Source: Deltaproteobacteria bacterium (GTDB lineage: Bacteria > Myxococcota_A > UBA9160 > JAJDAL01). Taken from it: DNA of 64,000 bases. The translations under genes and the position numbers were made by a program. This document shows, piece by piece, positions 9,435 to 17,700 of this stretch. The DNA lies in contig JAJDAL010000015.1 of the NCBI GenBank assembly GCA_029261875.1, positions 62,001-126,000 of the forward strand, in the 5' to 3' direction. Each line of letters begins with the position of its first letter. The stretch's first letter is position 1. The notes beneath the pieces are model-generated. The model was not told where the DNA came from, did no database searches, and worked only from the letters and a program-made list of their open reading frames with translations.

Positions 9435-9461
9435 GAATTGTGATCAAGAATGTCGAACAAC
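9435..9461. promoter_or_regulatory. Distal conserved element of module A1
   Basis: GAATTGTG at 9435-9442, nine bases, then GTCGAACAAC at 9452-9461. The same two words with the same nine-base gap occur at 21240-21266 upstream of module A2. In both modules the element begins exactly 79 bases from the putative -10 box. It is probably a regulator or upstream activating site; no function has been shown. Confidence 0.5.
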
Positions 9462-9589
9462 AGCCAGAGCGGCTCGGATGGAATCGAAGGTGTGATCGTC
9501 GTCAAGAGATTCCGTCGGCCGGCAACTTCCGCGCAATCCGCTGAATGCTCCAACACTTCAGAAGACAGAAAGTCCCAGCGCCGGCCCTT

Positions 9590-12500
9590 TCAGGAGGCGG
9601 TTCGATCGAGAAGTTCGCGCAGCTTTTGCGCTTGGGCCGCCATACCCAGCGGGACCGCAGCTTCGAGCGCCGAAGCGGCGAGTTCTTTTGCTCGACCGAG
9701 GGCGGGCTCCGGGCGTTCGAGGAGCGCGCGGGCGAAGTCGAATTGGGTTCGGATCAGCCATCCGGTTGCGCCGAAGGTCCGGTTGCGCGCGAGCGCGGCT
9801 TCGAAATGATGGTCGGATTCATCCCACCGGGACATCACCGCCGCGAGAAGCCCGAGGGTTCGTCGAACGGGGCCCCAGCTGAACGTTCCGAAGCCAATCA
9901 CCACGTCGCGCTCGGCGTAGGGTTCGAGGAGTTCGTAGAGGCGACCTGCACGCGAAACGTCTTTGTGCTCGAAGCAAGCCTGAGCCAGTGCCGCTACACA
10001 GATCATCCAAGCGGAGTCCGTCGGAAGATCCGAGAAGTCGTGGGCGGCGATTCGATCAAACTCGTCCTTGGCCTGGGGATTCACACCGAGTTCGCTCAGG
10101 GCCCACGCCTTCCCACACCCCCACACCGGATGTCCGGGAAGTTGATTCGCGAAGCTCGAGAGCGAACTCATGACGTCCTGAATATTCCCGCGCTCCCAGC
10201 GAACGACGGCCAGCAGCGCTCCCAGGTTCTGTGAGGCAGGCATGTCGTCGGCGCGCACCGCCTGGGGCCAGTAGCCCTCTGCCAGGTCCTCTGCTTCCGC
10301 GAAACGAGCATCCGCAATGGCACGCACCCCACGAAAACATGCGGCGAGCCACCGGGCTTGGGGTTGACGCAGCTCCTCCGCGTCTCGGTTGTAGGTGGCT
10401 GTCGCCCGGTCCACCGCGTTCAAATCACCGGACTCCATCAGACTCACGATTTCGATGGCGCGATAGACCAGACTCAGCTCCCGTTCGTTCGCACGCGTTT
10501 GGCGGGCGATCTCCGGAGCGCGCGCGAGGCGTTCTTCGAGATTCTCTGGGCCCCAGAATGCCACGAGGCGGGAGCCCTGGGCGAACGCGACAGCACCCGG
10601 GTCACCGGATTCACCGGCCAGCCGAATGGACTCCTCACACAAACGGGCTCGGCGTTCCTCTTCGTCGGACCAGTACAACGCCATCGCGAGCCGCCCCAGC
10701 ACACGCGATCGAAGGGCGGCACTCGATTCCGGCAGGGACCTCTCGGCTCGCTCCAGGAGTTCCACCACCACCGAGTCGTAGGTTCCCGAATGCAGGGAAA
10801 GAAACCCGGGCGCCAACCCCAGAGCCGCATGGGACAAGCGCTCCGCAGCACCGAGTTGACTCGCCGCATCGGCTGCTCGGCGGAGTGTCGCTGTAGCATT
10901 TTCGCGATCGCCCGACCGAACCTGGGCCTCCCCGAGGGCCAGCAGAAGATCGGCGCGCCGGACCGCGTTGGGGGCCGAAGCCGGGAGTCTTTCGAGTGCG
11001 TCCCCGTAGTGTCGTGCCGCTTCCTCGTGGGCCAGTTGCTCCGCGGACCAATCTGCCGCCTTCAGCGTATGGAGCAGCGTTCGATCGGAACATTCGGTTC
11101 CAGCCTGGGAAAAGTGGTAGGCCACTTCAGCCTCATAGGGCCCGGGCTCCGCCGCGTGCAACCTGGAGAGCACTTTGGCAATGCGCTCATGCTGGCTCGA
11201 CCGCCTCGCCGGATCGAGCTCTTCGTAGAGCGCATTTCGAACCAAAACGTGGGAGAACCGGTAGACACCGCGCGATTCACGCTGTTCGGCCACCACGCGC
11301 GCCTCCACCGCTGGGATGAGGCACTCCAGCAATTCCTCGCTCGGTTTACCCGACGCCAGCGCAAGAGCGGCGAGGGAAAACTCTCGGCCAATCACCGAGG
11401 CGAGCGAAAGGAGTTCTCGACTCGAATCGGGAAGATCCTGTAGCTGGCGCACCACGGCCTCGCGCAAGCTGGGCGGGAGGGAACGCATGAACTCCGGCGT
11501 CGTTTCTTCCGCCATGGGTGTGCTTTGCGCGTTGAAGAGGTTCGCAACTTGGTTGACGAAAAACGGATTTCCGGCGGTGTGAATACGAAGGGAGGAACCA
11601 ATGGATTCATGCGGCTGCCTGCCCGTGACCGCTTCCACGAGCTGGGCGATGTCGGGTCCGGAAAGCCCGCCGAGTTGGAGCGTCCGCGCGCCGGACTGAC
11701 GTGAGAGATCCGCCAGTAGTGCGGCGCGCGAGTCGCCTCGCAGCGCCGCATCCCGATAAGTACCCAGCAACACGATTCTCGTGTCGATCAACTCCGCAGC
11801 CAGAAAACGCAGAAGAAGCAACGAGGGGGGATCGGCACGGTGAAGATCGTCGAGCACGATGACCAAAGGATGTTCTCGGCTCGCGCGTTTGAAGAATCCC
11901 GTGATGCTGTCGAAAAGGCGGAAGCGCGCCTGGTTCGGCGCAAGCTCGGGAGGCCTTGGCAAATCGGGCAGTTTTTGATGAAGCTCGCCAACCATGGCGG
12001 CGATCTCGGGGGCACCCTGCCCTGCCCAGTCTGCCAACTCTTCCGGCGTACGTTCTTCTACTTCGGATCTCAAAACCTGAAGCCAAGGCCAATATGCGGG
12101 AGCTCCCTCGCTCTCGTGGCACCGCCCCCATCGCACGCGAGCGTTTCGCTGCTTCGCGTGGGAGCCGAACTCTGCGGCCAGCCGAGTCTTACCGATACCG
12201 GGCTCACCGGTCACGAGAAAGAGCCGGCCGGCGCCGTCCATGGCATCCACCAGGCCGGCTTTGAGATGGCGGAGTTCCTCCTCGCGGCCAACAAACGCTT
12301 CGCGATCGAGACCCTCGCCCAAGATCTCCGCGGAGTCGCTTTGAGTGCCCCGGGCTGGTTCCGAAGACGGCTCTTCGCCGACTTCACCCACGAAGCGGTA
12401 CCCCCGGCTCCGGATCGTTTCGATTCGATTGGTCTCTCCGGCGCGCAGTGCCTGACGCGCCAGAGAGACGACGCGCAAGAGGGAACCGTCGGAAACGCGC

Positions 12501-12688
12501 TGGTCTGGCCACAAAGTCTCGAGCAGCTCGTCTTTGGTAACGACTCGCCCGCGGTTTCGAAGCAGAAATCGCAGGAAATCGAAGATTTTGGGCTCGACCG
12601 GAACGACTTCCCCGCGGAGCCTCAGCTGAAAACAGCCTTCGTCGAGCTCGAAATCTCCGAATCTGTAGACGATTTCGAAATCCGACAT
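9590..12688 (-). CDS. CadC-like winged-helix regulator with AAA ATPase and TPR-like region (module A1)
   Basis: 1032 residues. An OmpR-type winged-helix DNA-binding domain occupies about 7-102, from the strand YRFGDFELD to the wing IRSRGYRFVGEV. An AAA/STAND-type ATPase follows, with Walker A GEPGIGKT at 161-168 and Walker B LVIVLDD at 275-281. The C-terminal 500 or so residues are helical with TPR-like Ala/Leu spacing. Such proteins (AfsR/MalT-like in layout) are cytosolic signal-integrating transcription factors. A longer in-frame start exists, but ATG 12688 begins right before the winged-helix domain as in the paralog at 21291; the ribosome binding site is weak. It is upstream of and on the same strand as the small protein and RHS1, with a 273-base gap that holds the conserved promoter. 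It is the likely regulator of this module; the ligand is unknown. Confidence 0.85.
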   Translation of the reverse strand: MSDFEIVYRFGDFELDEGCFQLRLRGEVVPVEPKIFDFLRFLLRNRGRVVTKDELLETLWPDQRVSDGSLLRVVSLARQALRAGETNRIETIRSRGYRFVGEVGEEPSSEPARGTQSDSAEILGEGLDREAFVGREEELRHLKAGLVDAMDGAGRLFLVTGEPGIGKTRLAAEFGSHAKQRNARVRWGRCHESEGAPAYWPWLQVLRSEVEERTPEELADWAGQGAPEIAAMVGELHQKLPDLPRPPELAPNQARFRLFDSITGFFKRASREHPLVIVLDDLHRADPPSLLLLRFLAAELIDTRIVLLGTYRDAALRGDSRAALLADLSRQSGARTLQLGGLSGPDIAQLVEAVTGRQPHESIGSSLRIHTAGNPFFVNQVANLFNAQSTPMAEETTPEFMRSLPPSLREAVVRQLQDLPDSSRELLSLASVIGREFSLAALALASGKPSEELLECLIPAVEARVVAEQRESRGVYRFSHVLVRNALYEELDPARRSSQHERIAKVLSRLHAAEPGPYEAEVAYHFSQAGTECSDRTLLHTLKAADWSAEQLAHEEAARHYGDALERLPASAPNAVRRADLLLALGEAQVRSGDRENATATLRRAADAASQLGAAERLSHAALGLAPGFLSLHSGTYDSVVVELLERAERSLPESSAALRSRVLGRLAMALYWSDEEERRARLCEESIRLAGESGDPGAVAFAQGSRLVAFWGPENLEERLARAPEIARQTRANERELSLVYRAIEIVSLMESGDLNAVDRATATYNRDAEELRQPQARWLAACFRGVRAIADARFAEAEDLAEGYWPQAVRADDMPASQNLGALLAVVRWERGNIQDVMSSLSSFANQLPGHPVWGCGKAWALSELGVNPQAKDEFDRIAAHDFSDLPTDSAWMICVAALAQACFEHKDVSRAGRLYELLEPYAERDVVIGFGTFSWGPVRRTLGLLAAVMSRWDESDHHFEAALARNRTFGATGWLIRTQFDFARALLERPEPALGRAKELAASALEAAVPLGMAAQAQKLRELLDRTAS

Positions 12689-12898
12689 GCGGTGCCAGGA
12701 TAAGCCTTCGCCCGAAGCTCGGCACCCCGACCGAAGGAAATGCCACACCTCACTCCGCGATTCGTCCCACGCGCTGGACTCGGGGACGAGGACTTCGCAC
12801 GGGTTCCCTCCCACCACCCGAGAATTGAAGTCGAGCCTCAACGCCTCAGCGTGTAGAGTTGGCTGCGCGCAAATGAACCCCAAGCCAGGGAGGGCGGT

Positions 12899-13420
12899 GT
12901 GTCCATTTCATTCTACGAAGCCAGCGTGGGGAGCTATCTGCAGGTGCTCGAAGGAGTTGCGGGGGTGCTCGACAAGGGGGCGAGCCACGCCGCCGAGGCG
13001 GGACTGGACTTGCAGGAAGTCGTCATGACGCGATTGCGCGACGACATGATGCCGTTCCACTTTCAGGTGGTTTCCGTCGCCCACCATTCCTGGGGTGCGG
13101 TGCAGGGCCTGCAGAAGGGCAGCTTCAGCCCGCCCTCCTTCGAACTCGACAAAGATTACGCGGGCCTTCAAGCCCTGGTGGCCGAGGCGCGAGAGGGACT
13201 CGCCGGGCTCGACGAAGCGGAGGTCGAAGCGCTGGCGGAGAAGTCCGTGGTGTTCAAGCTCGGGAAGAACGATCTCCCGTTCACGAATCGCAACTTCCTG
13301 TTGTCCTTCTCGCTCCCCAACTTCTACTTCCACGCCACAACCAGCTACGCGATCTTGCGCACGCTCGGCGTGCCGCTCGGCAAGAGGCATTTTCTCGGGC
13401 CGATGAAGATGGGGATCTGA
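12899..13420 (+). CDS. DUF1993 family protein
   Basis: 173 residues, cytosolic, no signal peptide. ISFYEASVGSYLQVLEGVAGVLDKG at the N-terminus, VAHHSWGAVQGL in the middle and FHATTSYAILRTLGVPLGKRHFLG at the C-terminus are the typical blocks of the DUF1993 family, which has a DinB-like helical-bundle look. No reaction is established for the family. GTG 12899 is preceded by AGGGAGGG. It is separated by two bases from the glutathione-transferase gene, so the two almost certainly form an operon. It is divergent from the A1 regulator across 210 bases. Confidence 0.9.
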   Translation: MSISFYEASVGSYLQVLEGVAGVLDKGASHAAEAGLDLQEVVMTRLRDDMMPFHFQVVSVAHHSWGAVQGLQKGSFSPPSFELDKDYAGLQALVAEAREGLAGLDEAEVEALAEKSVVFKLGKNDLPFTNRNFLLSFSLPNFYFHATTSYAILRTLGVPLGKRHFLGPMKMGI

Positions 13421-13422
13421 AC

Positions 13423-14253
13423 ATGTCTTCCTACACGCCCCCCCAAGTCTGGAAGTGGGACTCCGAAAGCGGCGGTCGTTTCGCCAAGATCAACCGCCCC
13501 ATCGCGGGCGCAACCCACGAGAAAGAGTTGCCCGTCGGCAAGCATCCCCTGCAGCTCTACTCCCTCGGCACTCCGAACGGCATCAAGGTCACGGTATTGT
13601 TGGAAGAACTCTTGGCCCAGGGCCACGACGCCGAATACGACGCCTACCTGATCAACATCCTCGAGGGCGACCAGTTCGGTAGCGGCTTCGTGGCCGCGAA
13701 CCCGAACTCGAAGATCCCGGCGCTGGTCGACCACGGCACAAAGCCCCCCACCCGCGTGTTCGAATCCGGGGCGATCCTCGTCTACCTGGCCGAGAAGTTC
13801 GCTTCCTTCCTCCCCGAGGAGCCCTCCGCCCGGGCCGAGTGCCTGTCGTGGCTCTTCTGGCAGATGGGCAGCACCCCCTACTTGGGCGGTGGTTTCGGAC
13901 ACTTCTTCGCCTACGCGCCCGAAAAACTCGAGTACCCCATCAACCGCTTCGCCATGGAGGTGAAGCGCCAACTCGACGTGTTGGATCGCAATCTCGCGCA
14001 ACGCCAATATCTATGCGGCGACGACTACAACATCGCCGACATGGCGACGTTCCCGTGGTACGGAAATCTCGTCCTGGGCAACGCCTACGAATCCGCGGAG
14101 TTTCTCGACGTCCGCTCCTACACCCACGTCGCGCGCTGGGCCTCCGAAATCCAGGAGCGCCCCGCCGTGAAACGAGGGCAGCGCGTCAACAAAGCCTGGG
14201 GCCCCGAAGAAGAACGCGTCCCCGAACGCCACAGCGCGAGCGACCTCGACTGA
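13423..14253 (+). CDS. yghU: YghU-type glutathione S-transferase / disulfide-bond oxidoreductase
   Basis: 276 residues, close to the normal length of YghU. The N-terminal thioredoxin-like domain (about 45-130) includes YSLGTPNGIKVTVLLEELL, NPNSKIPALVDH with its cis-Pro, and FESGAILVYLAEK for gamma-Glu contacts. The helical C-terminal domain includes WLFWQMGSTPYLGGGFGHFF and the N-capping region YNIADMATFPWYG. These are signature blocks of the Nu-class YghU/YfcG group, which binds two glutathiones and reduces disulfides. The extended N-terminal arm (YTPPQVWKWD) is also typical. Second gene of an operon with the DUF1993 protein; a cytosolic redox or detoxification role is likely. Confidence 0.95.
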   Translation: MSSYTPPQVWKWDSESGGRFAKINRPIAGATHEKELPVGKHPLQLYSLGTPNGIKVTVLLEELLAQGHDAEYDAYLINILEGDQFGSGFVAANPNSKIPALVDHGTKPPTRVFESGAILVYLAEKFASFLPEEPSARAECLSWLFWQMGSTPYLGGGFGHFFAYAPEKLEYPINRFAMEVKRQLDVLDRNLAQRQYLCGDDYNIADMATFPWYGNLVLGNAYESAEFLDVRSYTHVARWASEIQERPAVKRGQRVNKAWGPEEERVPERHSASDLD

Positions 14254-14299
14254 CTCGTCGTTAGAATCTCGATCGTGGCTCAAAGTGTCGAACACCAAC

Positions 14300-14317
14300 C
14301 GAGCCTTTTCTGGCTCG
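14300..14317. terminator. Small GC stem-loop between convergent genes
   Basis: CGAGCC, loop TTTTCT, GGCTCG: a perfect six-base stem between the end of yghU and the end of the zinc-ribbon gene. No T-tract follows on either strand, so intrinsic termination is only possible. Confidence 0.25.
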
Positions 14318-14400
14318 ACCGCCGCGCACGAAGACCTCGCCGGCGGCGGCCGATCCAGCGGCACCGGCCTGGTCAAGCAACGTTCAGGTTCAGTGAAATG

Positions 14401-14685
14401 CTAGTCGGACCTGGAATCCAGCGTAACGCCACAGTTTTCGCACACTCGCGGGGCGAGGGGTGTGTGAATGGGGAGCTTCCACGAGCCGAAGTGGACGTCG
14501 ACCGTGGCCAGCGACGCGTTGCAAGCGGGACACCGCTGAAGCAATCGGAACAGTCCCACCGAGATCACGGCCGCGAAGATGACGAGCCCCTGAGCAAGCA
14601 CCGGTAGCGGTCCGGCGCCAATCACTGCGGCGGCAAAACCGAGCATCGCGAGCCAACTCTTTCTGCGGGGCGACATTCCTTGCAT
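14401..14685 (-). CDS. Small zinc-ribbon membrane protein
   Basis: 94 residues. Two hydrophobic stretches (about 11-25 and 31-46) form a membrane hairpin. They are followed by RCPACNASL and, near the end, RVCENCGVTL. The paired CxxC knuckles separated by about 30 residues look like a zinc ribbon on the cytosolic side. No named family was recognised. A start at codon 4 is possible. It is on the same strand as and downstream of RHS2, 86 bases after its stop, so it could be transcribed with module A2, but no relation in function is evident. Confidence 0.6.
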   Translation of the reverse strand: MQGMSPRRKSWLAMLGFAAAVIGAGPLPVLAQGLVIFAAVISVGLFRLLQRCPACNASLATVDVHFGSWKLPIHTPLAPRVCENCGVTLDSRSD

Positions 14686-14771
14686 GCTCGATGTGCTCCA
14701 TTGAATTCATGACGACCGAAAACCGCGCCACTTGAAGCAAGAAGAAACTTGGCCAACTACTCCAACGCCCG

Positions 14772-17700
14772 CTACCGCGCGGGTACGTATATTGCTCCGA
14801 TTTCTACCGTGTGTGGACCCGAGATGACTGAATAAGGGCCTCTTCCCGGGTAGACAAGTACGTCGGCGGATCCGGCCTCGAGAAACACGCCGTAGTCGAG
14901 GTTCTCTCCAACACGATCAGCGACGGATATCAACCAAGCTCCGTCGGGGCCATAATCCCCGTTGACAACCCGGTAGTATTCACGAGAGAACTTCGCCTTA
15001 ATTTGAGCGAAAATCCGAGAGTTAGAGCCGAAATAGTTGATCGTTCCCGACGCGATCGTATCGAGGGCTTCTGCGAACGCTCCGCGTGGAGAAGAAGACA
15101 GTCCCGGAGAGGAACTCGCCCCCAGAGGTTTTGGTATCGGCGGTGGGTTCGGGTCGAAACGCGGAGGTTTCGGTCGTCGAATACGCCACCATCGGTTTCC
15201 CCGCGGCGGGTTAAACCGAGCGAGCTGGACGCTTTCGGACGAAGACACCTCCGCTTTTTCTCGATTCACCCATTCTGCAAGGGTGGCCCCGGCTGACGCG
15301 ATAAACACGGCAATCAAATCTCCGATCGAGCCACTTCCCTGACCTCCAGACTGGCTCGCGAATGCCAATCCGCCATTCCCTTGAGCAAATTTCGGGAGTT
15401 CGGGTTGGCTTTCGCGCACGTTGTAGTAGGCGTTGAGGGTCATTCGCAGCGCCGACAACGACATTGCGATGACAAAGGCTGGCGTGAAGAACACGCCTAC
15501 GACTTGAAGTCCGATGATCAGGTAGCTGACGTATGGGCTCTTCGCGATGATCGCGGCAAAGGTCTTTAGGCCTTTGCCGATCGCTTTGAAGGCTTTCTTG
15601 ATCGCCTTTCCGATTGAGAAGTTGCCCGTTGGATCTACGTTCGAGATCGGGTTGTTGAGCGCGTAGGCGTAGCGGTTCAAGGATTGCGGGTTCTCGAGAT
15701 CCGGGACGATCGGGTCCGGGGAGAGGAACCGGCCCAGCAGCGGGTCGTAGTAGCGGGCTCGCATGTAGACCAGGCCCAACTCTGCGTCGTCGCGATGACC
15801 CGTGAAGCCCCGGCGGTGTTCGACATCGCCCTCGCGTTGGATTTCGCGGCCGTAGGCGTCGTAGTCGAAGTGGCTCACCACCTGGCCGGTGTCGTCGGTC
15901 AGTAGTTTGGGCGAGCCCAATCGATCGGCGTGGTACCAGTAGGTTTCACCCGCCTCTTTGCGCGCCACCATTACGCTGCCTGCGTAGTAGTACTGGCTGA
16001 GGGTGCTTTGCTGGCCCTCCTCCACACGCTCTGCCCAATTGGAGTAGAAACCGACGGTCTTCGATCCGATCGTCTTGCGAATCCGGTCTCCGCGGGGGTC
16101 GTAGGCGAAACGAGCCAGGACGCCCGCCTTCACCGCTTCCGTTAGACGCCCTTCGGCGTTCCAGGTGTACCAGGCCAGAATTTCCCGGTTGCCCCCACAG
16201 CCGGGACCGGGTCGCGGCTTCCAGACTTCCTCGATGTTTCCGGAGGCGTCGTACTGAATGCGGCGATCGCCCGCGCGGCTCACGCCGTGAACGGGGCCGG
16301 CCTCGTATTCGTAGCTTCCCAGCAAGGAGCTGTAGGTCATGTTGCCGACCGCGTCGTAGGCGTAGATGCGATCTTGGTCCGCATGGCCCGACACGTTGAG
16401 CAACCGATCGAGGGGATCGTAGTCGAAATCGAGGTTGAGGCGTTCGTCGGTGGACGAACTGGACGCTTCTATTCGTGCCTTCAAGTCGTAGACGTAGGAT
16501 GCGTCATAGAGGAGTTCCCCACCGGGGCCGCGAATCTCAGCGGAATCGAGCCAGCGCCTTGCCCCGTCGTAGTCGAAGGTCGAGCGCACGCCGTTGGCGG
16601 CCGTGATCGCGACCAGTCGGTTGTCGGGACTCCACTCGAGTTGGTCCACATAGCCACTCACCGATGCCAGACGCCCCGTGGTGTCGTAGCTGTAGGCGAC
16701 CTGCTCGCCGTCGGGATAGTGGAGAAGATCGAGCCGACCCATCGTGTCGTACTCGCGCCCGAGGGTGAGGCATCCGAGACCGGCCACGCAGCGATTCTCG
16801 GCCAGGGGGAGTCCGCGGGCGTCATAGCTGTAGGACTCGGAGCCGTCGGGGTAGTCTACGCGCGTGGGGCGCCCAATCGAATAACCGTGATCCGGCTCGT
16901 CGTAGTGCCAGGTTGTCGTTTCGCCTTCGCTGGTGATTTTCTGAGCGACACGACCGATCTCGTCATAGCTGAATGACACTCCGGCACCGCGGGCGTCGAC
17001 CCGGCTGGCAAGCTGGTCGCCCGGGTGATAGGTGAAGGAGCTGCAACCGCTGTCCGGCTCACAGATCTCCGAACGTCTTCCAAGCGAATCCCACGCGACG
17101 GTGGTTTCGTTTCCCTGCGCATCCTGTACACGCACCAACCGATCGAGACCATCGTACTCGTAGTAGGTGTCGTGGTTGTTGGTCCCATCGTCTTCCTGGA
17201 TGCGCGTGACCCGTCCGAATACATCCCGCCAGGTGATCTGCTCGTGACCCAGCTCATCGCGATGGATCTGAAAACCAATTCCGTAGCTGATTTCCGCATA
17301 GGCGAGATCCGGGTGAACCGCGCGGCGGCGGCGGCGTGCGCTGTCGTAGACGAAACGCTCGTAGTTCGGTTTGTTTCCCTCTTCGTACCAATCCGAAGCC
17401 GCGGTGGTGAGCTGGGTCGTCAGCAGATACTCGAAGTCGCGTACAAGCCCGCCTTTGCGCCGCTCGCGATAGACGCGACCCAGTCCGTCTCGAAACGATT
17501 CCGCCCAAAGCCCCTCCGGGCTGCCGTCTTCTCGGATTTCGCGGATACGCTGCTGGTTTGGATCTCCGAGATCCAAGTACTCCCAGCGCAACTCACTGCC
17601 GGTCTCGTGTACGCTGCGAACCCGGCGCCCGAGAGCGTCGTACTCGCTCGTGGCCACGACGCCATTCGCATCGGATTCGCTCGTCACCTGACCTATGACG

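Noticed and set aside
14401-14685. Zinc-ribbon protein as immunity partner for RHS2
   Set aside because: It follows RHS2 as an immunity gene would, but the gap is 86 bases and the CxxC membrane-hairpin type is unlike known immunity proteins; no evidence of a toxin in RHS2.
14768-14783. CCCGC-GCGGG hairpin over the RHS2 stop codon
   Set aside because: Only five base pairs, with no T-tract on the transcribed strand.
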